Of a stretch of 64,000 nt of DNA, positions 39,289-47,801 are shown one piece after another; positions within the stretch are counted from its first letter, which is position 1; every line of letters begins with the position of its first letter. Below the pieces are notes generated by a model. That model worked only from the letters and a program-made list of their open reading frames with translations. It had not been told where the DNA came from and did not search any database. The stretch spans positions 37,439 through 101,438 of the forward strand of contig JAJRPM010000003.1 of the NCBI GenBank assembly GCA_024280775.1. Reading direction: 5' to 3'. The translations under genes were made by a program, and so were the position numbers. Origin of the DNA: Candidatus Zixiibacteriota bacterium (lineage in GTDB: Bacteria > Zixibacteria > MSB-5A5 > GN15 > JACZUZ01).

Positions 39289-40383
39289 TCACCAATAATT
39301 ATCTAAATCCGAATCACCAAGTGTGATATACCACAAATTTTTGTAAGATTTACGCAGGTCCGACAGCGAGAATGTAGTTTCCTTGATGATGGCTGGTTGC
39401 ACACGAGATAGATATAACCCGTTCTCGATTAGCGCAGAGGCAATTTCTCTGTCTGCGGCTATCGCCACGATTCCATCCAAATCACAATCCGCCATTCGGT
39501 CTGTCATCACTCTTATCATATTTGAGATAAGCTTTTTCCCAAGGGATGGATCATATACAAAGTCTACGATTCGTCCCAACTTCAAACCGCTGACAGGATG
39601 AGTAGATATTCTGTAGACCCCATATCCAACTACTACCCCATCGTGGTAGTAGAGAAGTTTGGTGTGAGTAACATCCTGGCGAGTTGCATATTTGTAGTTG
39701 AGTAACTCGGCGTTTCGTTCAAAGTGAATAGCAAAACCTTCCAGGAAGCGCATCCAATAAGAATCGTAGCAGGTATCAAAGGCTTCTATTTCCTTGACTG
39801 TCATGTTCTCGAGTAAGGGTTCCCGGCGCATTTTGAACCATAGCGTAGTGGCTATGTTAGCAATACTTAGCGCGATTGTTCCAATTGCAGCTTTGGCTCC
39901 AGTCAGACCTACGTATGCAAGATTTGGTTTCGGTTTGATGAACCTGCTGTACAGTCGCGCCTCGGAATGGAGATGCCAGCCACGTTTTTGGAAAGCCCTT
40001 GTAGATGCAGGTGTAATTCCTACTGCAAACGGAACACCACTGAAAGTTTCGTTGCGTTCAATTAGTAGATGCCCTAATCTCTTGCCAACCAGTTCGGGAA
40101 GAACTATCAGATTGGTTGAACATATTCCGGTATGTACTTGGCCGGCTATGGAAAGTGGGTATCTTGAGTATATGTTTTGACCAACAATTTCGCCCCCCCG
40201 AATCAGCAACCATATCCCGCTGTCGTCCGGCTTATTCATTGGCGGAGTAAGGTTATGCCAAATGAACCGTTTCTCTTCAAGTAGCCATGGTGAATCTGGA
40301 TAGGCTAGTAAATAGAAACGGAAGAGGCGCTCTCTGCTTGCCGGGCTGTCGGCATAGTGTTCTATTTCAAAGTCTTTGCTCAT
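39289..40383 (-). CDS. GNAT-family N-acetyltransferase
   Basis: GIWLLIRGGEIVGQNIYSRYPLSIAG...LPELVGKRLGHLLIER. Confidence 0.72.
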   Translation of the reverse strand: MSKDFEIEHYADSPASRERLFRFYLLAYPDSPWLLEEKRFIWHNLTPPMNKPDDSGIWLLIRGGEIVGQNIYSRYPLSIAGQVHTGICSTNLIVLPELVGKRLGHLLIERNETFSGVPFAVGITPASTRAFQKRGWHLHSEARLYSRFIKPKPNLAYVGLTGAKAAIGTIALSIANIATTLWFKMRREPLLENMTVKEIEAFDTCYDSYWMRFLEGFAIHFERNAELLNYKYATRQDVTHTKLLYYHDGVVVGYGVYRISTHPVSGLKLGRIVDFVYDPSLGKKLISNMIRVMTDRMADCDLDGIVAIAADREIASALIENGLYLSRVQPAIIKETTFSLSDLRKSYKNLWYITLGDSDLDNYW

Positions 40384-40813
40384 ATACGCTTACATTTGTT
40401 TCATCAAGGTCTCTTGAATGGGACTCAATAAACAGAATTCTACATTTATTCGCAATGCTGTAAATCAACGAATGGACCCATATAACCCACTTATTTGCAA
40501 CAAAGAAATAAAAGAACTGTACCTATGAGAGAAATGGCGTGATTTAGCGCTTTCCAGTTATTAAAAGTTGAAATTATCAGGCCATCTATCTGTTACGAGA
40601 TCGCCTCGCGCGGATCCCAGGGAACCAACATTGATATTGACATTTGATGCCAAATTGTCTATATTTTTTGGCTGAGACTTTCTTTTTCCCCTCACGACAT
40701 ATTTGGTTTTAGATGTCACGAATTGTTTACTTGTTTACGGATTCCAGGCTTTTAGGTCACAAGACATTTTCCTCTATGCGCTTATCAAATTAAACTGAAA
40801 GGGTTCGACGCTT

Positions 40814-43800
40814 ATGTATCAAGAGATAAAAAGTATCACCAAGAAAGCGGGAGTCACTTTAGGCTTGGTCGGTTTTTGCCTCACCTTCAGCTTTACTGCG
40901 CATGGCACAACAATCGGAGTACCAAGCGATCAACCTGATATTCAGTCAGGTATCAACGTAGCGACTTCGGGCGACACTGTATTGGTTGCTCCCGGTACTT
41001 ACACAGAATCAATCGATTTTCTGGGTAAATCGGTCACAGTACTTTCTTCCGATGGCCCTAGACAAACTGTTATTACAAACAGTTCCGCAAATGACCTCGT
41101 GGTTTTTTCCAACGGTGAAACATCAAGCTCTTTGCTAGAGGGATTTACTCTCAAAGATGGTCGAATCGGAATAATGTGCACGAACTCCGGCCCCACCATA
41201 AGAGGCAACATCCTTGACGGTCAAAAAATAACGAATTGGGGAGCTATTTCTTTGAGCGGAGCCTCGCCGATAGTGATTGAAAATAACACTATCATAAACT
41301 GCTCCAATGGGGCAATCTCCACGTTTTCGTCCGTTACGCCAATCATTAGAAACAACATATTAGCGTTTAACACTAGCTATGCTATCCATCGTCAGTCTGT
41401 AAATGAAGCGGAATTCCCACATCCGGTAATGGAATACAACTGTGTCTTCGGAAACGGTATAGAATATCAGAACATCACGCCGGGTATCGGAGTCGTAGCA
41501 TTAGACCCACAATTGGATACCGATAACTCTCTTTTGCCTGGCTCACCTTGTATTGACGCAGGTGACCCTGCGCCGGCGTTCAGTGACCCTGACGGTTCGC
41601 GCAATGATATAGGCGCTGTTCCTTTTCCACAGGCAGGTCCGTTTGTTTCTAACCTTAATCTCGGCTCCGGGGTCTCGTTGAACTTGGTTCCGACAACAAC
41701 TCCTACATTTTTCTGGAGTTATGCAGATAACAACTTAACAACTCAAAGCGCCTATGAGATTGAGGTGGGCTCTGACGCTGACTGGTCAGTTGCTGAGCTA
41801 TGGGCTACGGGGCCGGTGACAAGTTCCGACACATCAGCTCTATACGCTGGTTCCGCTCTAGCCAATCGTATGACATACTACGTTCGTGCGCGCGTCTCGG
41901 ATGGCGTTAATTGGGGGCCATGGTCTTCAATAGTGTTCTCTGTTGCGATTATCGGCACAATTAATGTTCCTGCGGATTTCTTGACAATTCAGGCAGCTAT
42001 AGATGCAGCGCTTAATGGAGATACAATTGTTGTGGCTCCCGGAACATACACTGAGGTTCTTTCGATTAACGCCAAGAGCGTTATCCTTAAGTCCGAAGGC
42101 GGTCCACAAGTAACAACTATCACAGCGGACGCTGGCTCTAATGTGATTACTGTTACAGGCGATAACGGTGTTCCATCGGTGATTGAAGGTTTCACTATTC
42201 AAGGAGGCCGAATAGGCATATTGTGTGAAAACTCTGGTCCAAGTATTAAGAGAAATATTCTTACAGGACAGAACATAATAGACTGGGGCGCTATATCCTT
42301 GGGCGGCGCAAGTCAAGCCATAATAGGCGCCTCACCTGCGACAATTGTAAACAATACTATTATCAATTGCGCCAACGGAGCGATATCAACATTCTCATCA
42401 GTTCAGCCCACAATCCGCAATAATATTCTCGCGTTCAACTCCAGCTATGCTATACATAGACAATCTACGAATGAGTCGACTACTCCTCACCCTGTGATGG
42501 AATATAACTGCGTTTTCGGTAACGGAGTTGACTACCAAAACATTACTCCAGGTGTAGGTGTAATTGCCTTGAACCCACTCTTAAATACGGATAACTCCCT
42601 CTTGGCCGGTTCACCGTGCATAGACGCAGGTGACCCTGACCCATCTTTCAACGACCCTGATGGAAGTCGAAACAACATAGGCGCCATCTCTACCTCAACC
42701 ACTTTGGTTAGTGACACGATACGTGTTCCGTTTGACTCACCGACTATCCAGGCTGGAATCAATGCAGTTCTCCCCGGAGGTGTAGTTGTCGTTGGACCTG
42801 GGGTATATTCAGAGAACCTGAACTTGGGTTCCAAGTCATTGACACTGGTAAGTTCGGATGGTTCTGCAACGACGATCATCTCTTCCCCGGTGGTTACTCA
42901 AAGCGCTCCTACCTTTGAGTTTGTAGATTCGAGTTTTGTATTCACTCAGCTTGGTCGTAGCTCAGCTGTGGGTCCGGTCATCACTCTCTTACCTGGCAGT
43001 GGCTCAGGTATAGTAATTGACGGATTCACTATTGATGGCGGGAATAGTGTTACCGGACTGGTTTGTGAGGGTTCAGATCCGACTATTCAGAACTGTGAGT
43101 TCCGTAATTGTTTCGGAGTCAAGGATGGCGGCGCGATGTGGTTTAACTTCTGCGCTCCCAAGGTTCTGAATAACGTATTCCATGATAATGTCACCCCAAT
43201 TTCAGGTTCTTCAGTATTTGTTCGTTTGGGAGTTGGCAATGGCACGGCAGTCGTGACTGGCAATACGATGTTCAACAATACCAGCGGCAATGGACCTGCT
43301 GTGAGTTTAATCGAAGGTGATGACGCTTTGGTGAGCTATAATCTGGCTTACAACAATATAGCGACCGCTGGCTCAACACGCCGTGGAGCGATTTACGTAC
43401 GTGGCGCTGATATTAACATTCATAACAACACTGTCGATGGTAACACCGTTGGTGTTACGGTTCTTTCTTCAGCTAACGTCGACGTCCGTAACAACATCAT
43501 CACAAACAGTTTGGATATCGGCCTTGAGTATCTTTCAGATGTTGGCCCTAACGTTAGTGTAACCAATAATTTCAATGATTCCTGGAGTAATGCTGGTGGT
43601 GATTATTTTGCTTCCACCGCTGGCGGCAATGCTATCTCTGCTGATCCGATATTCGTGTCAGGCTATAGTCTCGCTGCTGGCTCTCCTTGTATTGACGCAG
43701 GTGACCCTAGTTCTTCGTTTAATGATCCCGACGGCTCTCGTAATGATATGGGCGCTTTGCCAACGACGCAGAACGGTCCGTTTGTAAGCGGCCTGAATTT

Positions 43801-46435
43801 GGGTGCGGGAGTTTCACTAGATACTGTTCCTACTGTGACCCCGATGATTCACTGGAGTTACTTTGACACCAACCCAACAACTCAAAGCGCATATCAAGTA
43901 GAAGTTGGAACCGACAATGACTGGACGGTTGCTGAGCTTTGGTCTACCGGTTCGGTGACAGGTTCAGACACCGCGGTCTTGTATGCAGGGGCTGCACTCG
44001 CAAATCACACTACTTCTTACCTGAGGGTTCGGGTTTCTGATGGATTGAACTTTGGTCCCTGGTCTGCGCTGGCGTTTATGGTCGTAGCCCCCGGTACTAT
44101 CCACGTACCGACTGACTTCTCAACTATCCAGGCGGCTATCGACGTAGCTTCTAGTGGTGATTCTATTATCGTTGGACCTGGCGTTTATAGTGAGAACTTG
44201 GACTTTGGATCTAAGTCACTGATTTTAGTAAGCTCTGATGGTTCGGCTACTACTACTATCTCTTCTCCCGCGGTTGCTCAGAGCGCCCCTACCTTTGAGT
44301 TTGTGGATTCTAACTTTGTGTTCTCTACGCTTGCTCGTGGCTCAGCGGTTAGTCCAGTGATAACTATTTTGCCCGGTAGCGACTCTGGAGTTGTCATTGA
44401 CGGCTTTACTGTTGATGGTGGCAATAGTGTCACCGGTTTATCCTGTGAGGGCTCTAACCCCACGGTTAAGAACTGTGAGTTCCGTAATTGTTTCGGAGTC
44501 AAGGATGGAGGCGCGATGTGGTTTAACTTCTGCGCTCCCAAGGTTCTGAATAATGTATTCCATGATAATGTCACCCCTATTTCAGGTTCTTCAATATTTG
44601 TTCGTTTGGGAACTGGCAATGGCACAGCGGTCGTGACTGGCAATACGATGTTCAACAATACTAGCGGTAATGGACCTGCAGTAAGTTTGATAGAAGGTGA
44701 TGATGCGGTTGTGAGTTTTAACTTAGCTTATGACAATGTTGCCACAGCTGGTTCCACTCGTCGTGGCGCGATTTATGTCCGTGGCGCTGACATTGCTATC
44801 TTTAACAACACGCTCAATGGCAATACTGTAGGTCTCACCGTTCTTTCTTCGGTGAATGTTGATGTTCGCAATAACATAATAACTAACAGTGTTGATATCG
44901 GTCTTGAGTATCTCTCAGATGTTGGTTCAAATGTAAGCGTTACCAATGACTTCAATGATTCCTGGAATAATGCTGGTGGTGATTATTTTGCTTCCACCGC
45001 TGGCGGCAATGCCATCTCTGCTGATCCGATATTCGTGTCAGGCTTTAGTCTTGCCGCTGGCTCTCCGTGTGTTGACGCAGGTGACCCTGGTTCTTCGTTC
45101 AATGATCCTGACGGCTCTCGTAATGACATGGGCGCTTTACCCGGGACGCAGAGCGGTCCGTTTGTAACTAACCTAAATCTGGGCGCCGGAGTTTCACCAG
45201 ATATGGTTCCTACTGTGACCCCGATGATTCACTGGAGTTACTTTGACGCTAATCCCACAGTTCAAAGCGCATATCAAGTAGAAGTTGGAACCGACAATGA
45301 CTGGACAGTTGCTGAGCTTTGGTCTACCGGTTCGGTGTCAGGTTCAGACACTGCAGTTCTCTACGCTGGCCCGGCGCTTTCGAATTATGGCAGTTACAGC
45401 CTTAGAGTGAGAGTCTCAGATGGAGTGGGTTTTGGTCCCTGGTCAGCTCTGTCCTTTACCGTCTCCATCCCGGGAACAATACACGTACCGGCTGACTTCT
45501 CAACAATCCAGGCGGCTATCGACGCAGCTACTGGTGGTGATTCTATTATCGTTGGACCTGGCGTTTATTCTGAGTCTCTCGATATTACCGAAAAATCGGT
45601 ACATATCAAGTCCGAAAGCGGTTCAATGGTTACCATAATAACTTCGAGTTCGAGTTCAGATCTGGTAACTTTTAGGAACGATGGCGGCAACGTATCTTCC
45701 CTTGATGGATTCACGTTGCTTGGTGGTAGGATCGGTATCTTGTGTGAGAACGCAGGCCCGATAATCACACACAATATCCTAAGAGATCAGAATATCACTA
45801 ATTGGGGCGCTATATCTCTCGGTGGCGATGGTAATGGAACCGACGGGCCTTCACCTGCAGTGATTGTCAATAATACAATCGTAGGGTGCGCTAATGGGGC
45901 GATTTCTACATTCTCAACTGCACAGCCCACTGTCAAGAACAACATACTTGCCTTCAATGCGCATTACGCCATCCATCGGAATAGTACAAGTTCCACTTAT
46001 CCGCACCCAATCATGGAGTATAACTCTGTGTTCGGCAATGGTGTAGATTATCAAAACATTACACCTGGAGTAGGTGTAATCACAACGGATCCCAAGCTTA
46101 GTATTGTTATGACCATTCTTATCGAATCACCTTGTATCGACGCAGGTGATCCAGCGCCTTCATTTAATGATCCTGATGGAAGTCGTAATGATATTGGCGC
46201 TTCGCCATATACCTGTTGTAGTGTTGCCGGTGATGCAAACAACGACTTTAGCTTTAACATTGCTGATGTAATGTACCTGATAGATTTTATCTTTCAAGGA
46301 GGCCCAGCATCTTCCTGCTCAGCTAGCGTTGACCCGGATGTCTCGGGCGAAGTGAATATCGCAGATGTCACATACCTTGTAGCTAGTATTTTTTCAGGGG
46401 GTAAGGCGCCTGTTTGTGGAACGTCAGGTTCCTAG
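40814..46435 (+). CDS. Secreted parallel beta-helix protein with FN3-like spacers and dockerin-like C-terminus
   Basis: TIQAAIDAA..GDTIVVAPGTYTE modules; SPCIDAGDP...DPDGSRNDIGA repeats; C-term GDANNDFSFNIADVMYLIDFIFQGG...DVSGEVNIADVTYLVASIFSGG. Confidence 0.92.
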   Translation: MYQEIKSITKKAGVTLGLVGFCLTFSFTAHGTTIGVPSDQPDIQSGINVATSGDTVLVAPGTYTESIDFLGKSVTVLSSDGPRQTVITNSSANDLVVFSNGETSSSLLEGFTLKDGRIGIMCTNSGPTIRGNILDGQKITNWGAISLSGASPIVIENNTIINCSNGAISTFSSVTPIIRNNILAFNTSYAIHRQSVNEAEFPHPVMEYNCVFGNGIEYQNITPGIGVVALDPQLDTDNSLLPGSPCIDAGDPAPAFSDPDGSRNDIGAVPFPQAGPFVSNLNLGSGVSLNLVPTTTPTFFWSYADNNLTTQSAYEIEVGSDADWSVAELWATGPVTSSDTSALYAGSALANRMTYYVRARVSDGVNWGPWSSIVFSVAIIGTINVPADFLTIQAAIDAALNGDTIVVAPGTYTEVLSINAKSVILKSEGGPQVTTITADAGSNVITVTGDNGVPSVIEGFTIQGGRIGILCENSGPSIKRNILTGQNIIDWGAISLGGASQAIIGASPATIVNNTIINCANGAISTFSSVQPTIRNNILAFNSSYAIHRQSTNESTTPHPVMEYNCVFGNGVDYQNITPGVGVIALNPLLNTDNSLLAGSPCIDAGDPDPSFNDPDGSRNNIGAISTSTTLVSDTIRVPFDSPTIQAGINAVLPGGVVVVGPGVYSENLNLGSKSLTLVSSDGSATTIISSPVVTQSAPTFEFVDSSFVFTQLGRSSAVGPVITLLPGSGSGIVIDGFTIDGGNSVTGLVCEGSDPTIQNCEFRNCFGVKDGGAMWFNFCAPKVLNNVFHDNVTPISGSSVFVRLGVGNGTAVVTGNTMFNNTSGNGPAVSLIEGDDALVSYNLAYNNIATAGSTRRGAIYVRGADINIHNNTVDGNTVGVTVLSSANVDVRNNIITNSLDIGLEYLSDVGPNVSVTNNFNDSWSNAGGDYFASTAGGNAISADPIFVSGYSLAAGSPCIDAGDPSSSFNDPDGSRNDMGALPTTQNGPFVSGLNLGAGVSLDTVPTVTPMIHWSYFDTNPTTQSAYQVEVGTDNDWTVAELWSTGSVTGSDTAVLYAGAALANHTTSYLRVRVSDGLNFGPWSALAFMVVAPGTIHVPTDFSTIQAAIDVASSGDSIIVGPGVYSENLDFGSKSLILVSSDGSATTTISSPAVAQSAPTFEFVDSNFVFSTLARGSAVSPVITILPGSDSGVVIDGFTVDGGNSVTGLSCEGSNPTVKNCEFRNCFGVKDGGAMWFNFCAPKVLNNVFHDNVTPISGSSIFVRLGTGNGTAVVTGNTMFNNTSGNGPAVSLIEGDDAVVSFNLAYDNVATAGSTRRGAIYVRGADIAIFNNTLNGNTVGLTVLSSVNVDVRNNIITNSVDIGLEYLSDVGSNVSVTNDFNDSWNNAGGDYFASTAGGNAISADPIFVSGFSLAAGSPCVDAGDPGSSFNDPDGSRNDMGALPGTQSGPFVTNLNLGAGVSPDMVPTVTPMIHWSYFDANPTVQSAYQVEVGTDNDWTVAELWSTGSVSGSDTAVLYAGPALSNYGSYSLRVRVSDGVGFGPWSALSFTVSIPGTIHVPADFSTIQAAIDAATGGDSIIVGPGVYSESLDITEKSVHIKSESGSMVTIITSSSSSDLVTFRNDGGNVSSLDGFTLLGGRIGILCENAGPIITHNILRDQNITNWGAISLGGDGNGTDGPSPAVIVNNTIVGCANGAISTFSTAQPTVKNNILAFNAHYAIHRNSTSSTYPHPIMEYNSVFGNGVDYQNITPGVGVITTDPKLSIVMTILIESPCIDAGDPAPSFNDPDGSRNDIGASPYTCCSVAGDANNDFSFNIADVMYLIDFIFQGGPASSCSASVDPDVSGEVNIADVTYLVASIFSGGKAPVCGTSGS
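42721..45480 (+). repeat. 1,380-bp (460-aa) in-frame tandem duplication (42721-44100 / 44101-45480)
   Basis: Constant 1,380-bp offset at several anchor sequences (CGTAATTGTTTCGGAGTCAAGGATGG 43105/44485 region; CCCGATGATTCACTGGAGTTACTTTGAC). Confidence 0.9.
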
Positions 46436-46532
46436 CTAGAGTTTCTTGGATAGGAGGCGGTGGAGGTTCAGTCTGTCTTCAGTAAACGCTTCTACGACAT
46501 ACACACCTCCTGATAGAATTAATACCTATCTT

Positions 46533-46559
46533 CTCGATGTGTCCACTAAAGCGGGGGAG
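46533..46559 (-). mobile_element. Solo IS end, identical (inverted) to the left end of the 11.07 kb IS
   Basis: CTCGATGTGTCCACTAAAGCGGGGGAG is the exact reverse complement of 11078-11104. Confidence 0.85.
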
Positions 46560-46560
46560 T

Positions 46561-46674
46561 GTCACCTGGAATGCAACCGACGAACATGGCAGGGCAGTTG
46601 CCAGCGGTATGTACTTCTACAAAGTAACCGCCGGAGAATTTAGCGCTTCGCGTAAGATGGTGTTGTTGAAGTAG
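46561..46674 (+). pseudogene. Orphan C-terminal sorting-domain fragment
   Basis: [37 protein letters not shown] starting 2 bp after the IS end; compare the 1633-aa protein [37 protein letters not shown]. Confidence 0.88.
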
Positions 46675-46725
46675 AGTTGGAATTGGTATGGTTTGCGTTA
46701 CACCCCGGGTTGACTAGCTTGCTTT

Positions 46726-47382
46726 TTATGATGGACCTGTTGGTTCAAGGGCTCGACGGATCATTGTTCGGAACTCTTCCCAGACACTTTCGACGGATAT
46801 TCCCATCATGTTCTTCAGATGTTCGCCTTTGACTTTTATCAAAGTTATTACACCATTGGATTGCGCCCATACAAGAGCAGTTGCCAGGAACGGATTTAAT
46901 CTAGAGCAGATTGTTCCGTCGGCTATTCCACGCTCCATGACACTACACATAATATTGGCGCAGGCCATTCCAGACTCCTGACATTGTTGTCCAAGAGGAT
47001 CATCAATATCTTCCTGAAACGCCTTCGCGGTCATACCATCAGAGAGAGATTTTATCTTAAAATAGTTCGGGTAGTTTTGGGAGAACTCGTAGTAGGCATC
47101 TACGAGTGACATCATTTGCTCTATTCCGGATTTGCTGTCATCAAGAACTGACTGAAACATTTCGTGAACCACAGCATTCGCTCTGGCGCCGATTCCGAGA
47201 TAGAGAGATTTTTTGTTCTTGAAATAGATATAGAGAGTGCCTTTGCTGACCTCCGCCTTTTTGGCGACATCATCCATCGAGGCCTGCAATCCATCGGCGG
47301 CAAAGAACACTTCCTCGGCCGCATCAAGTATGTCATTCAATCGGCGCTGTTTTTCGCGCACTTTTCTTTCGGCTACACCCAT
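46726..47382 (-). CDS. TetR-family regulator
   Basis: RLNDILDAAEEVFFAADGLQASMDDVAKKAEVSKGTLYIYFKNKKSLY; start moved to MGVAERK. Confidence 0.9.
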   Translation of the reverse strand: MGVAERKVREKQRRLNDILDAAEEVFFAADGLQASMDDVAKKAEVSKGTLYIYFKNKKSLYLGIGARANAVVHEMFQSVLDDSKSGIEQMMSLVDAYYEFSQNYPNYFKIKSLSDGMTAKAFQEDIDDPLGQQCQESGMACANIMCSVMERGIADGTICSRLNPFLATALVWAQSNGVITLIKVKGEHLKNMMGISVESVWEEFRTMIRRALEPTGPS

Positions 47383-47707
47383 AACAACTATCTCTTCTAT
47401 ATCATACAATGCCAAAACCCTCTCGTAAAGGTCGCCAGGCCATCAAAAGCGCCATCAAGACCGAATAGACGAGCAACCTCAGCAGTCTAGAGATACTACA
47501 AAATGACCGCCTGTCAAGTAAACGCCGCAGGCTGGCTGAATGTTCCATGGAATCTCGAATGCATGGATACGATATGTGACACCGGAGACTCTTAGCTAAC
47601 CGCCTATGTAACTGACGCTTATGATAAAGTTGGTTTTTTGATAAATAAATCGCCTTGACATGGAAACTTTTTCGTACTATCAGTCGTTAAGTGACCAACA
47701 GTAAGTA

Positions 47708-47724
47708 AATGACAGCCAGTCATT
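47708..47724. promoter_or_regulatory. Inverted repeat AATGAC-N5-GTCATT, candidate TetR operator
   Basis: 6-bp perfect arms between divergent tetR and the exporter gene. Confidence 0.5.
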
Positions 47725-47801
47725 ATTATTGCTAAGGAATCAAAGACAACAAATGCAGAAAGCGTGACCAACGTTGGTTATCAGGAGCTAAGGAGCGAAT
47801 T

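Noticed and set aside
42532-44955. Minus-strand ORFs such as 42532-42879, 43087-43290, 44278-44658 and 44773-44955
   Set aside because: Antisense to the beta-helix gene; their mutual similarity only reflects the tandem duplication.
40814-46435. Repeats as a CRISPR array
   Set aside because: Repeats are long, in-frame, protein-coding and unevenly spaced; no short direct repeats with unique spacers.
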